A stretch of 64,000 nucleotides of DNA from Nitrosopumilus sp. (lineage in GTDB: Archaea; Thermoproteota; Nitrososphaeria; Nitrososphaerales; Nitrosopumilaceae): assembly GCA_029862745.1 (NCBI GenBank), contig JAOTWS010000001.1:233570-297569 (forward strand), given 5' to 3'. Shown in pieces: positions 14,947 through 23,371 of the stretch (the stretch's first letter is position 1; every line of letters starts with the position of its first letter). The translations under genes were made by a program, and so were the position numbers. The notes beneath the pieces were generated by a model, which saw only the letters and a list, made by a program, of their open reading frames with translations, searched no databases and had not been told where the DNA came from.

Positions 14947-15954
14947 TTGAAGTACAATTCTTTTGATAAACCAGGATTGCTAAAAGTCCTCACATTTTTG
15001 CAAACCCACAATACAGAATATCTATCAGGTCAAGATTTGAGTGATGTGTTAAAGATCAGCAGAGTTGCAGTATGGAAACATATCAAAAAAATTCGAGAAT
15101 TTGGATATATAGTGGAATCAAGACAAAAATTAGGTTACAAACTTTTAGCAAATTCAGAATTACTTTTGCCATGGGAAATTACATCAAATCTAAAAACCAA
15201 AATAATTGGGAGACGGGTATATTATTTTGACTCTATAGATTCTACTCAAAACCAGGCACTGAAAATAGCATCAGATCCTATAAACAATGGGGCAGTAATA
15301 ATAGCATCAAAACAGACAGGAGGAAAAGGTAGATCAGGAAGAAGATGGATTTCGCCAAAAGGCGGTATTTGGACTTCCATCATATTACAACCAAAATTTG
15401 ACATATCAATTATAACATTATTTCCAATTGCATCATCATTAGCATTATCAATTGCAATAGAAAAAATATTTTCAGTAACACCTGAATTGAAATGGCCAAA
15501 TGATTTAACAATTAACGGGAAGAAAATAGCTGGAATACTAGTAGATGCATCATTAGAATCAAATAAAATTGAGAGTTTAGTGTTAGGAGTTGGAATAAAT
15601 TTTAATGTTAATGTAAAAGAAATCGAAAAAACACTTAAACAAACACCGAATTTTTATGGAGTTGCATCACTAAGTGAACAAAAAATAGATGTCAAGCCAA
15701 TTCAATTAGTTAAAATATTTTTGGAAGAATTAGAAATATTATATAATGAACTTAATGCAAAACAAATTAAGAAAATTATTTCGGAGTGGTCAAAAAGATC
15801 ATCAACTATTGGAAAGAATGTGGAGTTAAATACAGAAGATATAAAAATTAAAGGAAAAGCTATTAGAATAGACGAAGATGGTGCATTAGTAGTTTTAGAT
15901 AACGATAAAATGCACAGAATAATCGCGGGCGATATAATTCATTTACCAAAATAA
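14947..15954 (+). CDS. birA: Biotin protein ligase BirA with N-terminal HTH
   Basis: A 335-residue bifunctional biotin ligase/repressor. Residues about 5-65 are the winged-helix DNA-binding domain (LSDVLKISRVAVWKHIKKIREFGY). The catalytic domain has the biotinyl-AMP loop KQTGGKGRSGRRW, then SPKGGIWTSIIL, LKWPNDL.INGKKIAGIL and VLGVGIN. It transfers biotin to the carboxyl carrier of acetyl/propionyl-CoA carboxylase, a key enzyme of autotrophic carbon fixation in this lineage. The C-terminal SH3-like domain is present. The start is TTG at 14947. Confidence 0.93.
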   Translation: MKYNSFDKPGLLKVLTFLQTHNTEYLSGQDLSDVLKISRVAVWKHIKKIREFGYIVESRQKLGYKLLANSELLLPWEITSNLKTKIIGRRVYYFDSIDSTQNQALKIASDPINNGAVIIASKQTGGKGRSGRRWISPKGGIWTSIILQPKFDISIITLFPIASSLALSIAIEKIFSVTPELKWPNDLTINGKKIAGILVDASLESNKIESLVLGVGINFNVNVKEIEKTLKQTPNFYGVASLSEQKIDVKPIQLVKIFLEELEILYNELNAKQIKKIISEWSKRSSTIGKNVELNTEDIKIKGKAIRIDEDGALVVLDNDKMHRIIAGDIIHLPK

Positions 15955-15956
15955 GG

Positions 15957-16304
15957 TTATTTTTTAATATTTTTTTGTTTTTTTGTTTTTAATAATTTTT
16001 TTGATTGAGAGTTAATCATTGATGATTGTTCTTTCAGAATATCTTTTAGTTCGTTTTGTATATCAAATACCGTCTCTAATAATTCCTCCAAAGCCACTGA
16101 ATATTGCTCATAGGCATATAGGAGTTCAGTTTTCTTGTCATTTGTTTTGGATAGATATTCGTTTAAATGCAAAAAATTTGCAGATTCAATTAATTCTGGA
16201 ATTTTAGAGGGAGGGTTATCTAATTGATCTAATTCAAATTTAATTCTCTGGATTTTTTTACGTAGGCCATAAATTATTTCCCCAGTACCAATTTTTGTCA
16301 ACAT
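15957..16304 (-). CDS. Hypothetical coiled-coil protein, 115 residues
   Basis: Not recognised. Predicted almost entirely helical, with two coiled-coil stretches (residues 12-30 and 60-95) and a very lysine-rich tail (KKLLKTKKQKNIKK). Convergent with birA, its stop lying two bases after the birA stop. No signal peptide or metal motif. Confidence 0.6.
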   Translation of the reverse strand: MLTKIGTGEIIYGLRKKIQRIKFELDQLDNPPSKIPELIESANFLHLNEYLSKTNDKKTELLYAYEQYSVALEELLETVFDIQNELKDILKEQSSMINSQSKKLLKTKKQKNIKK

Positions 16305-16924
16305 ATAACCACATAATCATAACAAATTAAAGATTTTCATAATAAAGATAGGCAAGATGAAACAAAATCAAACACAGATTTGGCATAAGCTAGAAACAGA
16401 CTAAACAAAAAAATACAATTACGATATTTTATTTGTTTCAAAAATATTTTGGTTATACACCAAATAACACATCCAAAGAGAATCTATATTTCAATATCCA
16501 TCCAGGTAATTTATCAACAAATAATTCTAACAGATTTTGTAAGATGGAATTTTCAATAAGAGTGTAAAAAATATTAGAGAATTTTAAAATTCAACATTTT
16601 AGATAACCAATTGAATTTACATCAGAGTATTCATCAATGATGAACCAACAAGAGCATTAGATGATACAAGTCATTAAAAGAATTCTTTTTTGTGGATAGT
16701 AGGAGTGAAATGTTCAAATGATTATGAACCACAAGTACATAATAGTTGATTGGAAACATGTATTGGCAGTATATCATATATCTAGGATCAAACCCAAACG
16801 TTAAGTTTGAAGATCAAGATCTCATTCCAAAAATGTAGAATAATGGTTAGCTTAACCTACACACAATTAACCTGTTGAAATTAGGTAAAACGGTAATAAG
16901 GCGATTATACCAAATCACAATATT
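16305..16924. other. 620-base intergenic region upstream of tfb
   Basis: No reading frame, tRNA or strong hairpin is visible. The last 120 bases probably hold the tfb promoter. The unusual length before a basal transcription factor gene may reflect a long regulatory region or an unrecognised non-coding RNA. Confidence 0.4.
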
Positions 16925-17836
16925 ATGCTTAAAAATTCAATGATTTCAGGTCCAAAATGCCCATCATGTGGAAATAAAAAAATTGTTTCAGATCAAACCA
17001 CAGGGGAGTTATTCTGCGGTAAATGTGGTTTAGTAATTACAGATAAAATTGCAGATACGGGTGCAGAATGGCGTTCTTTTTCAAATGATGAAGGGAATCG
17101 AACCAGGGTCGGTGCAGGAACATCACTGATGATGCATGATATGGGTTTATCAACAGTGATTGGTGCTGCAAATAAGGATTCAACAGGGAAGCCATTATCT
17201 GCAAGCGTAAGAAGTTCCATTGAGCGACTAAGAACATGGGACAGTAGGACACAAGCACATTCATCTGCAGACAGAAATCTCAGACAGGCACTTAATGAAA
17301 TGGACAAACTAAAGGACAAACTTGCATTAACAGATGTAGTAATTGAGAAGGCAGCATATATCTACAGAAAAGCAATGGAGAAAAAATTAGTTAGAGGTAG
17401 ATCAATCCAAGGGTTAGTTGCAGCGTGTCTTTACGCATCATGTAGAAATACAGAAACGCCAAGAACATTAGATGATATTGCAAAGGGAATTAACATTAGA
17501 AGAAAGGATGTTGCAAGATGCTATAGATTAATCTTCAGAGAGTTAGAACTAAAAATGCCAGTAGTTGATCCTGTCAAAGGAGTATCAAGAATAGCAAGCA
17601 TTGCAAGTTTGAGTGAAAAAAGTAAACGAAAAGCAATTGAGATATTAAATCAAGCAAAAAAAATTGGAATAGTTGCAGGTAAAGATCCAATGGGTATAGC
17701 AGCTGCTGCATTATATCTTGCATGTATTAGTACTGGTGAGATAAAATCACAAAAAGACATCTCGGTTGCATCAGGAGTTACAGAAGTAACAATTAGAAAC
17801 AGATGTGCAGGATTGAGAAAGATGTTAAATGAGTAA
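16925..17836 (+). CDS. tfb: Transcription initiation factor IIB (TFB)
   Basis: A 303-residue archaeal TFB. The N-terminal zinc ribbon is CPSCGNKKIV....GELFCGKCGLVI (residues about 12-37). It is followed by the B-reader/B-linker (EWRSFSNDEGNRTRVGAGTS) and two cyclin-like repeats (about 110-200 and 205-300). It recruits RNA polymerase to TBP-bound promoters and reads the BRE. Two in-frame starts exist (16925 and 16940); either leaves the zinc ribbon intact. It overlaps the next gene by eight bases. Members of this phylum often have several TFBs, so this may not be the only copy. Confidence 0.96.
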   Translation: MLKNSMISGPKCPSCGNKKIVSDQTTGELFCGKCGLVITDKIADTGAEWRSFSNDEGNRTRVGAGTSLMMHDMGLSTVIGAANKDSTGKPLSASVRSSIERLRTWDSRTQAHSSADRNLRQALNEMDKLKDKLALTDVVIEKAAYIYRKAMEKKLVRGRSIQGLVAACLYASCRNTETPRTLDDIAKGINIRRKDVARCYRLIFRELELKMPVVDPVKGVSRIASIASLSEKSKRKAIEILNQAKKIGIVAGKDPMGIAAAALYLACISTGEIKSQKDISVASGVTEVTIRNRCAGLRKMLNE

Positions 17837-18122
17837 AATCCAACAAGTAGATTGGTCAGAGTGGTTAGATTTTAATCAAAATATGATATCAAAAACTCCA
17901 GAAACATCAGGCGTATTTATGATGCACGCAGGTATGAAGATATTGTATATTGGAGGTTCAGAGAACATGAGAAAAACAATTGAAAATATTTCTGAAAAAT
18001 GTGTTTCAGATGCAACGAGATTTAGATACAGTGTAGAAAAAGATTTTGAAAAAAGAAAAAGGAAGTTAATTGCAGATTATAAGAAACGCCATGAGGGTAA
18101 ATCCCCTGAATGTATGAGTTAA
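17829..18122 (+). CDS. Small GIY-YIG-like protein overlapping tfb
   Basis: A 97-residue protein. The core TSGVFMMHAGMKILYIGGSENMRKTI resembles the GIY-YIG fold ('GVY...' strand, then 'YIG.S.NLR..I'). The rest is a basic helical tail rich in Lys/Arg with no visible catalytic Glu motif of UvrC type. It may be a non-catalytic or divergent nuclease-like protein. The ATG lies inside the end of tfb (eight-base overlap), so both are translated from one transcript. Function unknown. Confidence 0.6.
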   Translation: MSKIQQVDWSEWLDFNQNMISKTPETSGVFMMHAGMKILYIGGSENMRKTIENISEKCVSDATRFRYSVEKDFEKRKRKLIADYKKRHEGKSPECMS

Positions 18123-18539
18123 AAACAATATTTTTTAGATCTTTGAAATTCTAATATATCCCAAGGAAAAACAACATAACCACCCGTACTTTTATTTTTT
18201 TCATATACAAGTTGCTTAGGAAATATTTTTCCGTGCCTTGCAAATAACGCAACAAAAGTTAATTTTGATGGATTATCAACTCTGGACAGAATTTTTGTAA
18301 ATGTGTCACCTGTATCAAAAATATCATCTACAAACAATGAATTATAAGAAATGTGTGATTTATCAACAAGTATTTTTTTTAATATCCAAATGATCTGCCA
18401 ATAAACAAGATAGGATTAAAACACCCCTACTCAAAGTAACAATATTTGAACATATTCTCGAAAAGTTGGATATCTTCTTGGCAAGTATTTCTATAATAGA
18501 TTCTATTTCAGACCAACTCACACTCTGTTCTAAATCCAC
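18119..18539 (-). pseudogene. Phosphoribosyltransferase, frameshifted
   Basis: The C-terminal part (18119-18337) carries the PRPP-binding signature LFVDDIFDTGDTFTKI. The matching N-terminal half lies in another frame upstream (VDLEQSVSWSEIESII near 18539, later SRGVLILSCLLADHLDIKK). The frames join at a run of eight T on the plus strand (18373-18380): removing one base restores a single approximately 139-residue protein. Relatives convert PRPP plus a purine base to the nucleotide. Either a sequencing error in the homopolymer or a recent inactivation. The restored gene starts with GTG at 18539 and converges on the GIY-YIG-like gene. Confidence 0.75.
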
Positions 18540-18577
18540 ATAGTTACACTAATGACAAGTAAGATAAGTCGTTATGA

Positions 18578-18970
18578 TTAGAAAGTTTTCATGGGAGATT
18601 TTTTCAGAGATTCAATAATTTTAAGAACTCTAAAAGGTAATTTACCAAAATTAATGCCTTTTTCACAAGAAAGTAGCAAGACATCATTATTTGCTAGCGG
18701 ATAACTCATCACAATCACTTTATCCCTATAAGACATTGAAAAATGAACTTCACCAAATTCGTTATCAAATTCATGTCTCATTCTAACACGTAATGCAAGT
18801 TCCATAAACATCATTTCATCTTGTTTTTGATTTTCAAGTGAGAATAATCCTTCTTTCATACCACCAGCTATCAAATGACCCCTATTATTGATGAGTCTAG
18901 CAGAACGTATTTTTGGATCTAATTTCAAGAGTTTTTTACAGATTTTTTCGAGTAGTTCTGTATCACCCAT
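18578..18970 (-). CDS. Roadblock-like (DUF6659-type) small protein
   Basis: A 130-residue soluble protein with the pattern IRSARLINNRGHLIAGGMKEG...F, then a helix, 'EVHFSMSYRDKVIVMSYPL' and a final helix. This fits the roadblock/longin-like fold. Proteins of this kind (DUF6659, recalled from related genomes) are numerous in this phylum and their role is unknown. Two related proteins sit at 24296-24670 and 29379-29759. Its start region is divergent from phaE, with 53 bases between them. Confidence 0.65.
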   Translation of the reverse strand: MGDTELLEKICKKLLKLDPKIRSARLINNRGHLIAGGMKEGLFSLENQKQDEMMFMELALRVRMRHEFDNEFGEVHFSMSYRDKVIVMSYPLANNDVLLLSCEKGINFGKLPFRVLKIIESLKKSPMKTF

Positions 18971-19023
18971 AAATCTAAATTTACAAGCGAACTATTTATT
19001 GAGATCTGTTCTTATAGATAACT

Positions 19024-19602
19024 GTGCAATCAGAATCGACAAAAAATACCACGGATTATTACAAGCATTTATCACTTTTCTGGACAGATATTATTCATTT
19101 AATGGCAAGCAAACCTCAGGCTCTAAGTTCAATTGGTCCAATGCGAGCATTTGCGTCAAATTCAAAGAAAATATCCACAGAGCTAATAGAGATAAATGAT
19201 AGCCTCATGGAGTTTAACCAATATCTTACTGAGTACTATAAACAACTTGCAGATACATGGAGTGTAGCTCAAAAGAAAACCAATCTAAAAGTTCCAGAAG
19301 TCCCTCAAGATGTTGAACAAATAGAGGCATTCAAAAGAATATGGATTGATATTTTTGATAATGATTATACCGAATTATTTGATTCAGAAAAATTTGGAGA
19401 GAATTATGGGAAACTAGTATCAAAAGAACTTGAATTAACTAAACATTGGAACAACATCACAAATGTTATTTTACAATCAGTCAATCTTCCTAGTAAGGAA
19501 GAAATTGATGAAGTTTACAAAGAGATGCATTCTCTTAAAAAAAGAGTGTCAAAACTAGAATTAGAACTAAAGAAACAAGAGGTAAAGAAAAATGCAAAGT
19601 GA
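19024..19602 (+). CDS. phaE: Class III PHA synthase subunit PhaE
   Basis: A 192-residue helical subunit that pairs with PhaC to polymerise (R)-3-hydroxyacyl-CoA into polyhydroxyalkanoate. The features are typical: an N-terminal helical region (LFWTDIIHLM), a central W-rich core, 'IDIFDNDYTELFDSEKFGENYGKL', and a C-terminal coiled coil (MHSLKKRVSKLELELKK). The start is GTG. It overlaps phaC by 11 bases, indicating translational coupling. Confidence 0.88.
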   Translation: MQSESTKNTTDYYKHLSLFWTDIIHLMASKPQALSSIGPMRAFASNSKKISTELIEINDSLMEFNQYLTEYYKQLADTWSVAQKKTNLKVPEVPQDVEQIEAFKRIWIDIFDNDYTELFDSEKFGENYGKLVSKELELTKHWNNITNVILQSVNLPSKEEIDEVYKEMHSLKKRVSKLELELKKQEVKKNAK

Positions 19603-20656
19603 ATCGCGTATAGATCCAAAAATTGTTGAAGAGATTTTAAAATTTAGTAAAAATGTCATCAATGCACCAAAATTAGTTTCTGCTCCAGATGAAATTAGTT
19701 TAGAGGTTACACCATATGATATTGTACAGCAAATAGATAAAACAAAACTAATGCATTATAGACCACTTACAGAAAAACAGCATAAAACACCACTGTTAAT
19801 TTCATATGCATTGATTAACAGATATCACATATTAGATATTCAACCAGAAAAAAGTTGGGTAAGAAATTTACTGTTACAAGGATTTGATGTGTATATGCTA
19901 GATTGGGGCACACCTACTAGTATGGACAAATATCTTGATTTTGATGATTACGTAAACGGTTACTTAGATTCATCTGTAGAACATATCAAAAATGAATCAT
20001 CCACTGAAAAAATTTCATTACAAGGGTACTGCACTGGAGGAACAATTGCAACCACTTATGCAGCATTGCATCCAGAGAGTGTAAAAAACTACATAGCGAC
20101 AGCACCAGTTATCGATGGATGGCGTGATACTACAGTGATTAGTAATCTTGCAAAGCATATGGATGTAGATAAAATGGTAGACACAATAGGAAACATGCCT
20201 CCAGAATTCATGTATTATTGTTTTTCAGTGCTTAAACCATTTGAACAAGGAATCGAAAAATATGTTAAGTTTTTTAAAAACATAGACAACAAAAAATTTG
20301 TAGATAATTTTCTGAGAGTAGAAAAATGGTTAGGAGACACACCGCCCATTCCAGGAGAATTATTCAAACAATGGATTAAAGACATCTATCAAAAGAATCT
20401 GCTAATTCAAAACAAGATGTATGTAGGTGGAGAGCACATAAACTTGAAAAAAATAAAGATGCCTATTTTTACACAGATTGCTGTAGGAGATCATCTAGTT
20501 TCTCCAGAGTGCAGTATGCCATTACATTACGCCGTTGGAAGTGAAGATAAGACATTGAGAATGTATCCTACAGGTCATGTAGGAATGATTGCCAGTTCAT
20601 TATCACAAAAGAAGGTATTACCAGAGTTAGGACAATGGTTGGCTGAAAGATCATAA
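19592..20656 (+). CDS. phaC: Class III PHA synthase catalytic subunit PhaC
   Basis: A 354-residue alpha/beta-hydrolase-fold polymerase. The lipase-like box is GYCTGG, with the nucleophilic Cys (near residue 149) typical of PHA synthases. The catalytic Asp and His are in VGDHLVSPECS and PTGHVGM. The length matches class III PhaC. It polymerises hydroxyacyl-CoA with PhaE at the granule surface. The monomer could come from the (S)- or (R)-3-hydroxybutyryl-CoA pool of the 3HP/4HB cycle; an epimerisation or reductase step is not seen here. Confidence 0.93.
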   Translation: MQSESRIDPKIVEEILKFSKNVINAPKLVSAPDEISLEVTPYDIVQQIDKTKLMHYRPLTEKQHKTPLLISYALINRYHILDIQPEKSWVRNLLLQGFDVYMLDWGTPTSMDKYLDFDDYVNGYLDSSVEHIKNESSTEKISLQGYCTGGTIATTYAALHPESVKNYIATAPVIDGWRDTTVISNLAKHMDVDKMVDTIGNMPPEFMYYCFSVLKPFEQGIEKYVKFFKNIDNKKFVDNFLRVEKWLGDTPPIPGELFKQWIKDIYQKNLLIQNKMYVGGEHINLKKIKMPIFTQIAVGDHLVSPECSMPLHYAVGSEDKTLRMYPTGHVGMIASSLSQKKVLPELGQWLAERS

Positions 20657-20681
20657 AAAAGGAAAAAAAGGAAAAATACCA

Positions 20682-21110
20682 CTAGTTGTTCTTTGTGGCG
20701 AATGCTGAAATCCAGGATTGTAGAATGTTCTTATTTAGGTCAGCAAATGACTTTGCATTATCGTTGAATGTTTTGATGTTTTGTTGTGTTGCATCAATAG
20801 TTGCAAGTGCCACTTGATTTTGTATAGAAGTTGCCTTTAGAAATTCTTCAGTAGTATCATGAATCACTTTTAGTGTTGCTTCAGGAATGTTTGATGCAAT
20901 ACCTGCTTTCTTCACATATTCTTTTTGTAGTGTGATACCGGAATCTACTACATTTTCATATGCTTGCAAGTATTCCTGTTGTACGTTAGTAATTGATTGA
21001 TGATACTGTGGTACTGATTGTTTAATACCATTGAAGATTTTGTTCACATTTTCTTGATATACAGAAAATAGATCTTTTGGATTTCCTTGTGTTGTTTCGT
21101 TTTTACTCAT
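20682..21110 (-). CDS. Phasin-like PHA granule protein
   Basis: A 142-residue, fully helical, amphipathic protein without a signal peptide (IFNGIKQSVPQYHQSITNVQQEYLQ). The pattern and context (beside phaEC) fit a phasin that coats PHA granules. It follows the phasin-AbrB protein in the same direction with a four-base overlap (21107-21110), so the two are one operon, converging on phaC. Sequence similarity to bacterial phasins is weak, so the name rests mostly on context. Confidence 0.7.
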   Translation of the reverse strand: MSKNETTQGNPKDLFSVYQENVNKIFNGIKQSVPQYHQSITNVQQEYLQAYENVVDSGITLQKEYVKKAGIASNIPEATLKVIHDTTEEFLKATSIQNQVALATIDATQQNIKTFNDNAKSFADLNKNILQSWISAFATKNN

Positions 21111-21532
21111 TGTTTCACCTCCTTATTTTTTGATTTTTTTGCTATTGGCAAAATAATGACTTGAACCAAATCACCATCACCTAAACCAAGTGCATTACGT
21201 TCAGCCTCAGGAATCGAGATTCTTCCATTGCTACTAATAGTAGTTTTGTAAGCACCCCAATTCATGAAAGAAGGGAGCATTTGGCCAATGTTGAACATGG
21301 TATCCATACTTTTACTTTGAATCGAAGACATGTTTTCCATCACTTTAGATTGAGTTTGTCTAGCACTCTCAGAAACTCCTTTTAGTGTTTCTAATGGATT
21401 GAAAGTTTGGTCAGATTGATTTGTCATCAACGCACCAAAGTTTTTCATGAATTCTGTTTGAGCACGTCCACTTTTTTGGATCCAAGACTTAAACATCTCA
21501 GAAGGGTCATAGAGGTTTTGATTACCACTCAT
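21107..21532 (-). CDS. Phasin-like domain fused to AbrB/SpoVT DNA-binding domain
   Basis: A 141-residue fusion. Residues 1-92 form amphipathic helices rich in Gln, Ser and Met like the neighbouring phasin (MFKSWIQKSGRAQTEFMKNF). Residues about 93-130 are a swapped-hairpin AbrB/SpoVT domain (TTISSNGRISIPEAERNALG, then LGDGDLVQVIIL). Haloarchaea use an AbrB-type PhaR to control PHA genes. Here the same domain is joined to a granule-binding part, so one protein could sense granules and repress transcription. This mechanism is inference. First gene of the two-gene phasin unit. Confidence 0.75.
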   Translation of the reverse strand: MSGNQNLYDPSEMFKSWIQKSGRAQTEFMKNFGALMTNQSDQTFNPLETLKGVSESARQTQSKVMENMSSIQSKSMDTMFNIGQMLPSFMNWGAYKTTISSNGRISIPEAERNALGLGDGDLVQVIILPIAKKSKNKEVKQ

Positions 21533-21568
21533 TGGTAATGATAGGGAATATCTGACATATAAATCAAT

Positions 21569-22363
21569 CTAAGTTCCATTTAAAAAATCCAAAACTTTGG
21601 ATGTAAAAACAATAGGATCCTGAACATACGGAGTATGACCACACCCATCCATTCTAAAAAATACGCAATCTTGAATTGACGAGGTGAAATCATCTGCGTA
21701 ATTGATAGGAATCACTGGATCATTTGAACCCCAAATTAACAAGGTAGGAACTGAGATTGAAGGAAGCTTTGATGTGATCAATTCAGAATTTTTTAAACCC
21801 AACACAGTAGACATGAAAGCAAGCTTTGCATTAGGCAAACGCATACGCTCTACAAATTCATTAACAATTGAATCATCAATATCTTCACCAGACGCCTCCA
21901 TAAGTTCAAATGCATTTCTGGCACTTTGATCATTGGGGTATAATGCAGCCATGATGTATGCATCAAGCGCAGGGGTTGATTGTTTCATTGCTCCAGCAGG
22001 AGACACTAAGACGAGTTTTTCAACATTTTGAGAATGGGATGAGGTATATTCTATAGACAATTGTCCACCTAATGACGAACCAATGATGGTGGTACGATCA
22101 ATATTAGACGCCACAAAAAACTTTTCCAAGAAGTCTAAAAAGAATTCAGGTGTGTAATCTACAAGAGGTTTATCACTGTATCCAAACCCTATAAGATCAG
22201 GGACTATAACACGAAATTGCTTGGCAAATATAGGGATAACACGACTCCATCTTTCAGATGAAGCTCCTAACCCATGAATAAGTACCAATGTTTTTTTAGA
22301 ATTTCCAGATTCCAGATAGCGAATTTTATTGCCATCAATTTGAATAAATTTCTCTTCCACCAT
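21569..22363 (-). CDS. Alpha/beta hydrolase, possible PHA depolymerase
   Basis: A 264-residue alpha/beta-fold hydrolase. It has the oxyanion LVLIHGLGASSERW, the nucleophile elbow GSSLGG (Ser), the acid in WGSNDPVIPI and the His in CGHTPYVQDP. The fold suits esters, lactones or oligomers. Lying beside phaEC and phasins, it may act in PHA mobilisation, but this is context only. No signal peptide. Confidence 0.85.
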   Translation of the reverse strand: MVEEKFIQIDGNKIRYLESGNSKKTLVLIHGLGASSERWSRVIPIFAKQFRVIVPDLIGFGYSDKPLVDYTPEFFLDFLEKFFVASNIDRTTIIGSSLGGQLSIEYTSSHSQNVEKLVLVSPAGAMKQSTPALDAYIMAALYPNDQSARNAFELMEASGEDIDDSIVNEFVERMRLPNAKLAFMSTVLGLKNSELITSKLPSISVPTLLIWGSNDPVIPINYADDFTSSIQDCVFFRMDGCGHTPYVQDPIVFTSKVLDFLNGT

Positions 22364-22573
22364 TTTAGCTTCAATTATCTCACTAGATAAGTTTTAGTCA
22401 ACTTATAGATCAATTAATTGATTGTTTTTTATATTTTTAAACTAATTATCTTAAACATGTTTTTAACACGAAAATCATTTTGACATTGTAATAAAAAAGA
22501 AAATTTCAAAAATTTTTGGCTCCTCTTGATAACTCAATGAGGGGTTTTGAGATAGTTGTCGTATTAGATAGAT

Positions 22574-22598
22574 ATTGCACTACAGGTATTAGTGCAAT
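22574..22598. repeat. Inverted repeat ATTGCACTA-n7-TAGTGCAAT
   Basis: Nine-base arms (22574-22582 and 22590-22598) match perfectly around a seven-base loop. It could be a hairpin in the msrA downstream RNA or a dyad operator of the hydrolase. No T-run follows, so it is not a typical terminator. Confidence 0.7.
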
Positions 22599-22643
22599 GT
22601 AACAATTTATGCACCTTCACATTCAGAATTCAGAGTAGGATCA

Positions 22644-22757
22644 GTGAAAAATGCATCAAATAAGAAAGTAAGAAAATTCATGGAGTATGTTAAATTTCTA
22701 GTAACACATAATGGAGTTGCGCTTAGAAAAAATGGTAAGAGAAAAGAGAGGGTATAA
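22644..22757 (+). CDS. Possible small basic ORF, 37 residues
   Basis: Starts with GTG, reads NASNKKVRKFMEYVKFL and ends with a strongly basic tail (RKNGKRKERV). It has no close TATA box and no recognised family. It could be a remnant of a DNA-binding protein. Confidence 0.25.
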   Translation: MKNASNKKVRKFMEYVKFLVTHNGVALRKNGKRKERV

Positions 22758-22879
22758 TATAATCATGATTGCGATAATCTCACGTATAAGGAGGTCTCAG
22801 CTAATTAGATGTTCTTTGGAAGTGTATCAAATTATTTTATACGTACACCAAAGATTCCAATAATGATTGTGAAGTAGAT

Positions 22880-23329
22880 TTATGAAAGTCTGTGTTTTTT
22901 AAAATATTTTTGATGATATTCCTCTGCTTTGTAGAATAATGGTGCTGGAACAATTTCAGTAACAATTGGATGTTCATATCTTGCAGACTGTTCTTGTTTT
23001 GACTTTTCAGCAATTTCTTTTTGTTCATCATCATGATAAAAAATTGCTGAACGGTATTGAATTCCAATATCAGGACCTTGACGATTCAAGGTTGTAGGAT
23101 TGTGATTGTTCCAAAATACATCAAGAAGTTCCTTGTAGGATATTTCATCAGGATCATATTCTACCTCTACAGCTTCTGCATGACCAGTTTTATCAGTACA
23201 TACTTCTTCATAAGTTGGATTTGATAATTGGCCTCCAATGTATCCTACTTTGGTTGATTTTACACCTTTAGTTTTATCAAGTAAATCTTCAACGTGCCAA
23301 AAACATCCCGCACCAAATGTTGCTTTCAT
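22880..23329 (-). CDS. msrA: Peptide methionine-S-sulfoxide reductase MsrA
   Basis: A 149-residue enzyme that reduces methionine-S-sulfoxide in proteins, part of oxidative-damage repair. The active-site motif [10 protein letters not shown] (catalytic Cys9) is at the N-terminus. It is followed by VGYIGG....[19 protein letters not shown] and the conserved [23 protein letters not shown]. The C-terminal half is complete; a resolving Cys near the C-terminus is not evident, so recycling may use Cys44 (in EEVC) or an external thiol. Monocistronic by context. Confidence 0.95.
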   Translation of the reverse strand: MKATFGAGCFWHVEDLLDKTKGVKSTKVGYIGGQLSNPTYEEVCTDKTGHAEAVEVEYDPDEISYKELLDVFWNNHNPTTLNRQGPDIGIQYRSAIFYHDDEQKEIAEKSKQEQSARYEHPIVTEIVPAPLFYKAEEYHQKYFKKHRLS

Positions 23330-23371
23330 GTAAAATATTAAAATGTATTAAATTAAAAGCATTCTAAATCA

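Larger units (their letters stand above)
22364..22879. other. Intergenic region with a hairpin and a possible 37-residue ORF
   Basis: About 515 bases between the msrA stop and the hydrolase start. It holds a perfect inverted repeat (22574-22598) and a possible GTG-started basic ORF at 22644-22757 (NASNKKVRKFMEYVKFL, ending KRKERV). No other gene is evident. Confidence 0.5.

Noticed and set aside
20676..20685. ACCACTAG near the end of phaC as a regulon motif
   Set aside because: The two bases that should be TT read AT, and it lies between convergent gene ends, not at a promoter.
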